Positions 18,999 through 27,308 of a stretch of 64,000 nt of DNA are shown piece by piece. The first letter of the stretch is position 1, and each line of letters starts with the position of its first letter. The stretch covers positions 1 to 64,000 of the forward strand of contig JBGAHE010000027.1 of NCBI GenBank assembly GCA_044226365.1, given 5' to 3'. This DNA comes from JALHNI01 sp044226365 (GTDB lineage Bacteria; Acidobacteriota; Terriglobia; Bryobacterales; Bryobacteraceae). The notes beneath the pieces were generated by a model. The model ran no database searches. It saw only the letters and a program-made list of their open reading frames with translations, and was not told the origin of the DNA. A program made the position numbers and the translations under genes.

Positions 18999-19919
18999 AT
19001 GTACTTGGTGAAGCGAAGCGTCGTCTTTCTCCTGGTGGCCAGCACCATGGCTGCGGCCACGGTCAAGGCGATCACGGTATTTCAACGGGATAACTCGAAT
19101 CAACCGCTTCCCCGGCTTGTCGGCGGGCATGCAGTCTACTATGACCGTGAGGCTTCCACGGTTTCCTGGTATCTCCTCGATGGATCCCCCCGGGGTGAAG
19201 TGAAGCTATCTCTACCGGACACTGCGAAAATCAACGTGGTCGACGTAACCGCTCGGAAGGATGGCGTGATCGCCGTGGCGGCGACGGCTATGAGTGAAGA
19301 TCAAGCCAAGTCTGGTGCCGTGGTGTTTTGGATCGGCCCCCACGGAAAGATTGAACGCACGGTCCGAACGACGCCCTTCGTTCCCATTCGCCTTATGTTT
19401 GCGCCGAACGGCCATCTATGGGCCGTCGGCATGGTTAAGGATTCCTCTTACCGGGAGACACCTCGTCACGACATACTCTGGGAATTCGACGGTGACGGTC
19501 AGTTCGTCCGCAGTACATTTCCCGTCGACTCCATCACCGCAGTGGGACATCCCGCGCAGCAAGCGCTCTTGGCCACCAATGGCTCAACGCTCGGGTTCTA
19601 TTCGCCCCTGGCTAACGAATACATCGAGACCGACGGGGCCGGCGCCGTTCTCAGCCGCACCCGCGTCTCCCCGGCCTGGACCAAGGCCACCATCATCGCC
19701 GGACTCGCTCTCACCGCTAACGGCAACGTCTATTTGGGCGGCTCCCAGGGCGGACAACCGGTCCTCTACCGTCTCGACCGACGCCAAGCCCAATTCGTCC
19801 CCGTCGAGATCCCGCCCGTTAACGGGCCGGTGAAGGTGACCACGCTGCTCGGCGCTGACGGCAACGACCTGCTCTTTTACGCCAAACCGTCGGGCGCCAT
19901 TCGCATCTCACTCGATTAA
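18999..19919 (+). CDS. Secreted protein, possible beta-propeller
   Basis: 306 residues, function not recognised. Signal peptide at about 1-20 (VVFLLVASTMAAA). The rest is beta-rich with repeated blade-like segments (LMFAPNGHLWAVGM, LALTANGNVYLGG, LLGADGNDLLFYA), suggesting a propeller. The ATG at 18999 is chosen because AAAGGA lies 8 nt upstream. The neighbours give no clear pathway. Base composition is slightly less GC-rich than the flanking genes. Confidence 0.6.
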   Translation: MYLVKRSVVFLLVASTMAAATVKAITVFQRDNSNQPLPRLVGGHAVYYDREASTVSWYLLDGSPRGEVKLSLPDTAKINVVDVTARKDGVIAVAATAMSEDQAKSGAVVFWIGPHGKIERTVRTTPFVPIRLMFAPNGHLWAVGMVKDSSYRETPRHDILWEFDGDGQFVRSTFPVDSITAVGHPAQQALLATNGSTLGFYSPLANEYIETDGAGAVLSRTRVSPAWTKATIIAGLALTANGNVYLGGSQGGQPVLYRLDRRQAQFVPVEIPPVNGPVKVTTLLGADGNDLLFYAKPSGAIRISLD

Positions 19920-19930
19920 GCCGAGCGAGC

Positions 19931-20995
19931 CTACAGCAGCAACGACTCAACTCGGCGGGCATGCACCATGTCGTCGCACGGCGACCAGCCAAACAACGTG
20001 AACCGCCCGTCCTGCGAGGCCACCATCGCCAGCGCGTCCCGCTGGTCATGCGTGAACTGCGCGGCCGAGATGTGTCGCGTGCCACCCAGTTGCGCCGGCT
20101 CCACCACCGCCGGCACGGAGCCTTCAATCGGCTCAGTCAGCGTGATCTGATTCACCTGCGGCGAGCCGCGACGGCGAATGATCTTGGCGCCGAAGGCCAG
20201 CACTTCGAAGTGTTCGTTCAGAATCGTGGCCCCGTCGGCGGCGGTGAGCCCGGCTACGCAATCGATGTCCTGCTGGACGGCCTGGGTGCGATACGGCGGA
20301 TGAATGGCGTAGGGGGACGGGGCGAGGATCGAGTCGCGCCAAGCATCCGACGCACTGGGCACCAACAGCAACGTGCCTCCGCGGCCATGTCCGCGCATCG
20401 ACACCGCGAGCTGAATCAGCGTGCCTGAAGTCTGCTCGGCGCGGAACTGCGACTCGAGGCCGAGTAGCGGCGTCAGCATACTGGGGCAATCGGGGACGGA
20501 GGCCGCCCGCTGGTCAATGACCTTGATCTGGTCGCCTTCGATCACCGCGACGTTGATGAACTTGCCAGCCGCTTCGCCGCGGCTGTACTTGATCACCAGC
20601 AGACCGGGCGCAATGATCTCCACCGCCAGGCAAAAGGGCGGCAGCTTGTGCAGGGTGCCCCAGATTGTCAGATCCTGATCGGACGAGCCCGGCCAGACGC
20701 CGAGATGAATCCCGGGCCGGTCCACCGCCGGCGCGATCCGAGTCAGCGAAACCGGCGTCAGCGTTAGCGAGCGTTCGAACAACAAGGGCGCTTGAGCGAC
20801 TTCCGGCGGCAGGATCACCAGCGACACCTTCGGTGAATGACCTTCCTCCCGCCGCAGACTGGCCCAAAAAGCCAAATCGAGCAGTGTCTCGAGCGTGTCC
20901 ACGCTGGCCCGTGGCGTTTTTGCCGTCAGGCGTTCGAAATAACGATGAATGCGCTCCGCCGCCGCACGGGCCACCGGATTCGCGGGATGGGTCAT
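19931..20995 (-). CDS. DAC (DisA_N-like) domain protein, DACNV-type
   Basis: 354 residues. The C-terminal part (about 240-345) matches the diadenylate cyclase fold: the DGA motif in TAADGATILNEHFEVLAFGA and the GTRH motif in LGGTRHISAAQFTHDQRDAL followed by VASQDGRFTLFGW. The canonical RHR triad reads RHI, so cyclase activity is doubtful. The N-terminal half (about 1-235) lacks a known catalytic motif and could be the sensor half seen in DACNV-type proteins. The start at ATG 20995 (GGAG just upstream) is preferred over a TTG at 21031 that would overlap the divergent gene. No membrane span is evident. Confidence 0.7.
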   Translation of the reverse strand: MTHPANPVARAAAERIHRYFERLTAKTPRASVDTLETLLDLAFWASLRREEGHSPKVSLVILPPEVAQAPLLFERSLTLTPVSLTRIAPAVDRPGIHLGVWPGSSDQDLTIWGTLHKLPPFCLAVEIIAPGLLVIKYSRGEAAGKFINVAVIEGDQIKVIDQRAASVPDCPSMLTPLLGLESQFRAEQTSGTLIQLAVSMRGHGRGGTLLLVPSASDAWRDSILAPSPYAIHPPYRTQAVQQDIDCVAGLTAADGATILNEHFEVLAFGAKIIRRRGSPQVNQITLTEPIEGSVPAVVEPAQLGGTRHISAAQFTHDQRDALAMVASQDGRFTLFGWSPCDDMVHARRVESLLL

Positions 20996-21022
20996 GTCTC
21001 CAGTGTCGACGATGGACCCAGG

Positions 21023-21032
21023 ACGATACAAT
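21023..21032. promoter_or_regulatory. Overlapping divergent -10 elements
   Basis: ACGATACAAT reads TACAAT (21027-21032) on plus and TATCGT (21023-21028) on minus. The plus element is 10 nt before the second in-frame ATG (21043) of the dehydratase gene. The minus one precedes the DAC gene by about 27 nt. Confidence 0.35.
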
Positions 21033-22299
21033 GAACGGCGCCATGACGCGCCGTGACCTGTTTCATTCCGCCGCCGCTGCGGTGGTCGCTCTCACCGCCG
21101 AAGACAGCTTGTTGGCCCAGGCCCGGGCACAGGCGAAGCCGCTCAACCTGAAGATCACCGACTTGAAAACGTTCATCGTCAATCGGGGCGGCAAGAACTC
21201 CAACAACTATGTCTTCGTGAAGATCTACACCAACCAGGGCCTCACTGGCTTAGGCGAAGGTTCGGTCACCAGCAAGGAAGCCACGATGGCTGTGGCGATC
21301 GAAGAGCACAAGCGCTACCTGGTGGGCCGCGACCCTTGCGACATCGAAATGCACTGGCAGGCCATGTACCGCTGGCCCCGTTGGCGCGGCGGGCCGATTC
21401 TCAATTCCGCGATCAGCGCCGTGGAGATCGCCCTGTGGGACATCCTGGGCCAAGCCGTCGGACAGCCGATCTGGAAGCTGCTCGGCGGCAAGGCGCGCGA
21501 TCGCGTGCAGATGTACGTCCACGCCGGTGGCGACACGCCGCAGAAGATGTCCGAGAGCTGGCTACAAGCCAAGCAGGAAGGCTGGACCGGCTGTAAGGCC
21601 GCCTTCATCACCACCCAGGGCGACGTCATCGAGCCCGTGCGCTCGGTCAACGAGGGGATCGCGAACCTCAAGGCGGTGCGCCAGGCCGTTGGGCCGGACT
21701 TCCGTATTTGCATCGACCTGCATGGCAAAACCACGCCGCCCATGGCCGTCGACTTCTGCCGGCGCGCCGAAGAGTACGGCCCTTACTTCGTGGAAGAGGC
21801 GACGCAGATCGAGGATCTGGACGAACTCGCCCACCTGCGGCAAAACACGCGGATTCCGTTGGCCACCGGCGAGCGCCTCTTCACCAAGTACGGCTTTGCG
21901 CCCCTCTGCGCGCGGCATCTGGTCGACTACGTGCAGCCCGACGTCGTGCACTGCGGCGGCATTCTCGAGATGAAGAAGATCGCGACGATAGCCGAGGCCT
22001 ATCGCATCGAGTTTGCGCCGCACAATCCGCAAAGCGATGTCAGTACGCTCGCCTCGCTACACGTCGACTTCTCGACGCCGAATTTCGGCATTCAGGAGAT
22101 CACGCATCGCGGCAACGAGCAGTACTGGAAAGACCTCTTCTACGGCGGCGGCCCGACCTATGAAAAGGGCTTTGCGCTGCCTCCGGACCGGCCTGGTTTG
22201 GGGATCGACCTGGACGAGAAAGTCGCTGCCAAACGCCCCTACCAGCCGCATACGCGCCAGCAACTGCGCTTCCCCGATGGCGGGATTGCCGATCACTAA
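21031..22299 (+). CDS. Mandelate racemase/muconate lactonizing-type dehydratase (galactonate dehydratase-like), Tat-exported
   Basis: 422 residues, enolase superfamily. Metal and acid/base residues are seen in order: Asp in ICIDLHGKTTPP, Glu in PYFVEEATQIED, Glu in PLATGERLFTKYGF, and His in EFAPHNPQSD, the arrangement of D-galactonate dehydratase-like enzymes that dehydrate sugar acids to 2-keto-3-deoxy acids. A twin-arginine signal (MTRRDLFHSAAAAVVAL) precedes the domain, which is unusual for this family. Start at ATG 21031 (AGGA 7 nt upstream), or 21043 if transcription starts at the TACAAT element. Followed by an exported amidohydrolase 34 bp on. Confidence 0.85.
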   Translation: MNGAMTRRDLFHSAAAAVVALTAEDSLLAQARAQAKPLNLKITDLKTFIVNRGGKNSNNYVFVKIYTNQGLTGLGEGSVTSKEATMAVAIEEHKRYLVGRDPCDIEMHWQAMYRWPRWRGGPILNSAISAVEIALWDILGQAVGQPIWKLLGGKARDRVQMYVHAGGDTPQKMSESWLQAKQEGWTGCKAAFITTQGDVIEPVRSVNEGIANLKAVRQAVGPDFRICIDLHGKTTPPMAVDFCRRAEEYGPYFVEEATQIEDLDELAHLRQNTRIPLATGERLFTKYGFAPLCARHLVDYVQPDVVHCGGILEMKKIATIAEAYRIEFAPHNPQSDVSTLASLHVDFSTPNFGIQEITHRGNEQYWKDLFYGGGPTYEKGFALPPDRPGLGIDLDEKVAAKRPYQPHTRQQLRFPDGGIADH

Positions 22300-22321
22300 A
22301 TTTTGGGCGGAGAACATCGGA

Positions 22322-22327
22322 TAGAAT
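22322..22327 (+). promoter_or_regulatory. Candidate -10 of leaderless amidohydrolase gene
   Basis: TAGAAT lies 6 nt before the GTG at 22334; no Shine-Dalgarno sequence is present. Confidence 0.45.
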
Positions 22328-22333
22328 CGCCTC

Positions 22334-23260
22334 GTGCCATCTCGCCGTAAGTTTCTCCAGACTGCCGCTGCCTCGGTTGGCCTCGCGGCTGACCCGCCGA
22401 TTCCGATCATCGACACGCACATTCATCTGTTTGACCCGACGCGTCCGGCGGGAGTCCCCTGGCCGCCCAAGACCAACACCGTCCTCTACAAGCCGGCCCT
22501 GCCGGACCGCTATAAAAAGCTGACGGCCGGCATGAACGTCGTCGGCGCGATCAAGGTAGAGGCGAGCCCCTGGTTCGCCGACAACCAGTGGGTGCTGGAC
22601 GTGATCGCCAAGGAACCCATCATGGTGGGCTTCGTCGGCAATCTTGAGCCGGGGAAGGCGGAGTTCCCGGGACAGCTCGAGAAACTGGCGGCGAGCAAGC
22701 TCTTCCGCGGCATCCGCTACGCCTACCTCTGGGATCGTGACCTGCGCGCCGATCTGGCGAAGCCGGCCTTCCTGAACGACCTCGGGCGCCTGGCGAAGGC
22801 CGATCTGGTGCTCGACACCGCCAATCAGTCCATCCGGCTGCTCGAAGACACCCTCCGCATTGCTGACCGTCATCCCACGCTGCGCATCGTGGTGGATCAT
22901 CTGGCGAACATCCGCTTGAAGCCGGGCGAGCAGGCGGCCTACGAAAAGCTGCTGCGCGAATTCGGCCCGCGCAAGCAGATCGCCGTGAAACTGTCCGAAG
23001 TGCTGCATCGGCAGAAGGAGCCCGACAAGCCCTCCACCGCCAGCCTGCTGGACCCCATCTATGGCGTGTTCGGCGAGGACCGCGTGCTCTACGGCAGTGA
23101 CTGGCCCAACAGTGATACGGCCGGAACGTACGCCCAGGGCCTGGCTACCGTGCAGGCCTACTTCGCGCCCAAGAGCCGCGCGGCGAAAGAGAAGTTCTTC
23201 TGGCGCAACTCGGTCGGCGTCTACAAGTGGGTGAAGCGCGCGCCGAATCAGCCGGGCTGA
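22334..23260 (+). CDS. Amidohydrolase (fuconolactonase-like), Tat-exported
   Basis: 308 residues, amidohydrolase-2 TIM-barrel family that includes L-fuconolactonase and related lactone hydrolases. Metal-site motif IDTHIHLFDP near residue 30, later HPTLRIVVDHLA and the terminal VLYGSDWPNSD with the conserved Asp. N-terminal twin-arginine signal (MPSRRKFLQTAAASVGLA). Starts with GTG. Next to the sugar-acid dehydratase gene it may open a lactone that the dehydratase then uses; this pathway link is inference. Confidence 0.82.
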   Translation: MPSRRKFLQTAAASVGLAADPPIPIIDTHIHLFDPTRPAGVPWPPKTNTVLYKPALPDRYKKLTAGMNVVGAIKVEASPWFADNQWVLDVIAKEPIMVGFVGNLEPGKAEFPGQLEKLAASKLFRGIRYAYLWDRDLRADLAKPAFLNDLGRLAKADLVLDTANQSIRLLEDTLRIADRHPTLRIVVDHLANIRLKPGEQAAYEKLLREFGPRKQIAVKLSEVLHRQKEPDKPSTASLLDPIYGVFGEDRVLYGSDWPNSDTAGTYAQGLATVQAYFAPKSRAAKEKFFWRNSVGVYKWVKRAPNQPG

Positions 23261-23263
23261 GCG

Positions 23264-26182
23264 TTACTGTCCGCCGGCGCTCACCACGGGAAGTTGACCG
23301 CCGCGAATCCATTCGAGGATCGTTTGATACTCGGGGCTGCCGGTGCGACCGGGCCACCGCTCGCCGCCATTGTGCGAGGTCCGGAAGACGTCACCGTCGG
23401 AGGTGACGCCCGGTAGCAAAGGCTTGCGCAGCACCGGGCTTTCGGTCGGGTCCGCCAGCGTTACTTTGCGCGCCACGGACTGGTAATTGGCGCGCACATC
23501 CGGCTTCAGCGGGAAGCGCGCGTTCGACGCATGGCACATGATGCAGGACCGGCCATCGGCGGCCGGGCGTTCGAGGATCGGCTGGATCCGCTCGCGAAAA
23601 TAAGCAAAGTCCAGCAGAGCTTCGGGCTCGAGCGCCGGCTCCCGCTTGTCCAACAACGCGCGGGTCACCAGACGCGTGCGCGCCGAAGGCGACTGATTCA
23701 CCTGAACCAGCGCTGCCTGAATGGTGGGCAGACGATGCAGCCGCGCATGCTTGCGGGTGAGGTCGAGTGCGGCGGCCTGCACCTGCGGGTCATGGCTCAA
23801 CAGGCTGACGCGGACAAACTCCTGCACGAACTCAAGCCCCAGAATGTTGGCATCGGCGGGGATCTCGAAGCGCGGCGGGCTATAGGCGTTCACCAGCTCA
23901 AGGCGGAAGGCGACGCGGCCGGGGTCCAGCGAGTCGAGCAGCAGGCGCTGAGCAGGGCCGCGGGCGTTGCCCAGGAACTGACCCGTCATCGCCGCGAGGT
24001 TCGGATTGACGACGTAACGCTCGACGACCACTTCAATGGCGGCCTGACGCAGAGCCGGATCCGGTGAGGCCATCGCCGCCAGGACCTGCGTGCGCATCAG
24101 CGGGCCATCGGCGAGGCGGGGAAAGACCGCCGCGGCCGCGACGACCTCGGCCGTGGGCTGCGCGCGTAGCAGCGAGTCCATGGCGGCTTGCAGGTCGATG
24201 TCGCGGGTGAGGCTGTCGCCGGGCTCGAGGCTCGCGAGCAATGGCAGCACCAGCGACAGAACACGCGGGTCACGGGCCGTCAGCAAGCGTGAGAGCAGGG
24301 CGGGCATCGCCGCCGGATAACGGCCCTCACGGCTCAACGTCAGGCGCCCGCGTCCGCCAGGACCGTAGGCTTCGCGCAGCGCCAGACTATGGTCGAGCGG
24401 CAACTCGAGCAGCGCGAGCGCAAAGTCCGGCGAAAGGACGTCGCTGAGTGCCGTACCCGCGCGGAGCGCCGCAGCGGTCAATTCCGGGTCGCGCCCATCC
24501 ACACAGGCGAGGATGGCCTTCTCGAGCTCGTGTCCGTCATCGGCCAGGAGTTGCGGCGCTTCCATGTCGTTGCCGACGCGGGGCCGGGTGGGGAAGCCCT
24601 CCACCGAGACGACAGTTGCCATCGCCTGGAGCACGCGCAGCCGAACGGTGCGCGAGCCTTCGCGCAAGGTGCGGGCAAGCAGCGTGGCCTGCCTCTGGCT
24701 ATCCGTCCGCAGAGCTGCTTCCACGCGAGCCGCGTCCGCCGGTTGGCGGATCGCGCGCTGCCATTCGCGCAGCATGCCGAGGTTCTCATCCAGGGAGGCG
24801 GCCAAAGGCTCGATGGCGGTGGGGTCATCGGCGAGGCGGGCCAGCAGCCGCCGCTGTTCCGCGTCGCGATCCGGTGAGCGCCAGACGTCGGGCCGGCTGC
24901 TGAGTTGGATCGGCGGCGTGACGGTGGCCGGCTGCCGGCGATAGAGCTCGCTCAAAGCCATCACCGCAAATTGGGTTTCGCGAAATGGCGTATCGAAGCC
25001 CTTGTCGACGGGGATGCCTTTCCAACTGCCATCCGGACGTTGCGCGGCGAGCAGCGTCCTGGTCAATCGCTCCACCGCCGGTCCGCGGTGGCCAGCCACG
25101 GCGAGCGCATAGAGCACGTGATAACTGACGAAATCAGCCGCCGGCGCCTTCGCGTCGAACGTCAAGGCGAAGCGGCCATCGGCTTGCTGCTGTGCGAGAA
25201 GCTGCGCGATCGCTCCCGCCGTCGGCCGGCCGAGCTCGGCCAGCGCGATCAGGCGCCAGGCGGCGTCAATGTTGTTGGCCGGCGCCGCGGTCGTCAGCAG
25301 GTTGGCGACGCAGGCCGTCTGCCGGGGCCAGATGGGATTGGCCGGTTCAAGCCGCGCGGCGAGTTGGAACGTGCGCCAGGACTGCCAGGCAATCTCAAAG
25401 CCGCTCACTTCCGGACGCGCGCCATCGGCCTCCGGACGCAATTGGTGGCATTCATCGCTCAGCAGCAGAAAGCGAGCGGCGCCCAGAATCAGGTCGCGGT
25501 CGGCGTCCACCGGTTGGCCTGTCGCTTCGCGATGCGCGGACCAAAGCAAAGGGAGTCGGCTCGACACCGTGCGCGCCGAATAGATCACGCGTGCCCAGTT
25601 CACCCCAGGATGGCCATAGAGCGGGCGCGGATTCTCGCGCAGACGTCCGGCGACGGCGGCCAGTGCCGGCGCATCATGCACCGGATAGCCGTTCTTCATC
25701 GCCGTCAGATAGGCGCGAGTGGTGAACTGCGTGATGTGGCACGCGATGCAGGCGCGTGCCTCCGGGTGCTGCGTTTGTCCGGCGCGCTCGATGGCGCCAT
25801 GGCGAGGCTGGTTCTGCAGCCAGCTATCGGCGGACCGAATCAGCCAGGACATGCCGGCAGCCACCGCCCGTTCGGGGTCCACGCCGTTCGGCGTCTCGAG
25901 GAGCTCGTAATTCAGGTCGCCGGGCGCCGACGCGCTGATCTCGTACGTCTGCCCGCGCCGCACCAACCCGGCGCGGAAGGCGCGCTGGCCAGGATGGGTT
26001 TGCGTGTTCTCCGGAATGTAAGAACCGAGTTCGTCAAAGCCGGCGACGGTGATGTCAGCCGGCAACTCGCCGTAAGCGCGGTGCACGGAAACATGAAGCA
26101 CGCCGTCCTTCGGCGCAGTGAAGCGGACCGGCTCAGCGGCGACAAGCCAGCCAGTTCCGCAGAGAATCGCGATCCACCGCAT
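23264..26182 (-). CDS. Secreted diheme protein with alpha/alpha-toroid and HEAT-like repeats
   Basis: 972 residues, signal peptide at 1-16. Two CxxCH motifs: CIACHITQ at about residue 143 and CIMCHASN near residue 890, in a cytochrome-c-like tail (FAYFRERIQPILERPAADG). Residues 110-420 carry repeats of the prenyltransferase/squalene-cyclase alpha/alpha-barrel type (LLAQQQADGRFALTFD; LLAAQRPDGSWKGIPVDKGF). Residues 450-860 are helical HEAT-like repeats. No enzymatic residues of cyclases were recognised. It looks like a large periplasmic electron-carrying scaffold; the partner is unknown. It converges with the amidohydrolase gene with a 3-bp gap. Confidence 0.75.
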   Translation of the reverse strand: MRWIAILCGTGWLVAAEPVRFTAPKDGVLHVSVHRAYGELPADITVAGFDELGSYIPENTQTHPGQRAFRAGLVRRGQTYEISASAPGDLNYELLETPNGVDPERAVAAGMSWLIRSADSWLQNQPRHGAIERAGQTQHPEARACIACHITQFTTRAYLTAMKNGYPVHDAPALAAVAGRLRENPRPLYGHPGVNWARVIYSARTVSSRLPLLWSAHREATGQPVDADRDLILGAARFLLLSDECHQLRPEADGARPEVSGFEIAWQSWRTFQLAARLEPANPIWPRQTACVANLLTTAAPANNIDAAWRLIALAELGRPTAGAIAQLLAQQQADGRFALTFDAKAPAADFVSYHVLYALAVAGHRGPAVERLTRTLLAAQRPDGSWKGIPVDKGFDTPFRETQFAVMALSELYRRQPATVTPPIQLSSRPDVWRSPDRDAEQRRLLARLADDPTAIEPLAASLDENLGMLREWQRAIRQPADAARVEAALRTDSQRQATLLARTLREGSRTVRLRVLQAMATVVSVEGFPTRPRVGNDMEAPQLLADDGHELEKAILACVDGRDPELTAAALRAGTALSDVLSPDFALALLELPLDHSLALREAYGPGGRGRLTLSREGRYPAAMPALLSRLLTARDPRVLSLVLPLLASLEPGDSLTRDIDLQAAMDSLLRAQPTAEVVAAAAVFPRLADGPLMRTQVLAAMASPDPALRQAAIEVVVERYVVNPNLAAMTGQFLGNARGPAQRLLLDSLDPGRVAFRLELVNAYSPPRFEIPADANILGLEFVQEFVRVSLLSHDPQVQAAALDLTRKHARLHRLPTIQAALVQVNQSPSARTRLVTRALLDKREPALEPEALLDFAYFRERIQPILERPAADGRSCIMCHASNARFPLKPDVRANYQSVARKVTLADPTESPVLRKPLLPGVTSDGDVFRTSHNGGERWPGRTGSPEYQTILEWIRGGQLPVVSAGGQ

Positions 26183-26213
26183 GCCTTAGTCTGCGGCAAA
26201 CGCGACTTAGGCG

Positions 26214-27284
26214 TCAAGATTTAGGCAACTGGCGCATCATCTGTTTGATATGGCCCACCGCATAGCCCCAGCCCGCTTTCAGGTTCGGGTCATTCGGGAA
26301 CTTAGGGACGTGGTCCGGATGGATGAGGCGCGGATAGTGCGTGGCATGCAGCGCGCGCAGGCAGGCAAACATGTCGTTGTCTCCGGCATCAATGAAGGTT
26401 TCGGTGTACTTCTCGCGCGGCACCTGCATCAGGACATTGCGGAAGTGCACGTGGTTGATCTGGTCGCGCTGGCCGAACCATTGGATCGTCTCGATGACGT
26501 TGTAGCCCATCTCGCGGGTGACGCCCGTGTCCAACGTAATGCCATTCGCCGGACTCTTGACGATCTCGCAAACGCGCTTCAGCCCGTCGACGGAGCCCAA
26601 CACCTGCTCCACGCCGCGGTACTTTGGCGGCGGCGGATCGTTCGGATGCACCGCCAGTCGGACGCCCGCTCGCTCGGCCACCGGCACCACGGCCTTGAGG
26701 AACTTCTCGTAACGGGGCCAGACCTCGGCCGCCGTATGTGTGCCCACATCCGGCAGTACCGGCAGGTTGCGGCTACGCGCATAGTCGTGCGCCGCCATCA
26801 CTGTATCGCCGCGCCCCTTCTGTTCGTAGTAGCCGCCCATCGCGCGCAGGACGTACCAGTTGTATTCGACGACGGGAATGCCGACTTTGCCGGCCACGCG
26901 GATGGACTCGCATACCTTCTCGATGTCGGCGTTCGCGCCCGGCTTGCCGAGAATCGCGTCGCGGAAGTCGTGCAGCATCAGGTTGCCGATCTTCAGGCCG
27001 TGGGCCGCCACCTTCTGCTGCAGTTGGCGAAGGTCGGCCTCTTTCCAGGGAGCCGCGGCCGTGTCGCCGGGCCGGGGAACCACGCGTCCCTCGGTGTTGT
27101 AGGTCGGCGCGCCCGGCCCGCCGGTGGTCACCCACTCCACACCCAGTTGCACCATGTAGCGAAGCGTATCGTCGTCCATCGCGCCGCCCGGCATCGTGAG
27201 TTTCATCAGGCCGGTGAGCGGAGCGCTTTCCAGCGGAGCCGTGAGGGCCAAGCCCCCGGCGAGGAAGGTGCGTCGCGAAAACAT
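26214..27284 (-). CDS. Mannonate dehydratase-like TIM-barrel protein, Tat-exported
   Basis: 356 residues. The open frame continues upstream, but the ATG at 27284 starts a twin-arginine signal (MFSRRTFLAGGLALTAPL) and has TAGGAT 7 nt before it. UxuA-type motifs: RLAVHPNDPPPPKYRGVEQV and DQINHVHFRNV, with LMLHDFRDAILGKPG. Mannonate dehydratase converts D-mannonate to 2-keto-3-deoxygluconate and is normally cytosolic, so the export signal is unusual. A sugar isomerase/epimerase-like role is the alternative. Confidence 0.82.
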   Translation of the reverse strand: MFSRRTFLAGGLALTAPLESAPLTGLMKLTMPGGAMDDDTLRYMVQLGVEWVTTGGPGAPTYNTEGRVVPRPGDTAAAPWKEADLRQLQQKVAAHGLKIGNLMLHDFRDAILGKPGANADIEKVCESIRVAGKVGIPVVEYNWYVLRAMGGYYEQKGRGDTVMAAHDYARSRNLPVLPDVGTHTAAEVWPRYEKFLKAVVPVAERAGVRLAVHPNDPPPPKYRGVEQVLGSVDGLKRVCEIVKSPANGITLDTGVTREMGYNVIETIQWFGQRDQINHVHFRNVLMQVPREKYTETFIDAGDNDMFACLRALHATHYPRLIHPDHVPKFPNDPNLKAGWGYAVGHIKQMMRQLPKS

Positions 27285-27308
27285 CGCCGCGATCCTATCA
27301 TTGAATCC
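27285..27308. promoter_or_regulatory. 24-bp divergent spacer with two overlapping leaderless -10 elements
   Basis: Minus TAGGAT (27292-27297) is 7 nt from the ATG at 27284; plus TATCAT (27296-27301) is 7 nt from the ATG at 27309. The hexamers share 2 bp. Neither start has a ribosome binding site, and any -35 contacts must lie inside the opposite gene. Confidence 0.5.

Noticed and set aside
20996..21031. TTG start at 21031 for the DAC-domain protein
   Set aside because: It would overlap the start of the divergent gene; the ATG at 20995 has GGAG upstream.
26250..27308. N-terminal extension of the M20 peptidase by about 350 residues
   Set aside because: It is the antisense of the mannonate-dehydratase-like gene; a signal peptide starts at 27309.
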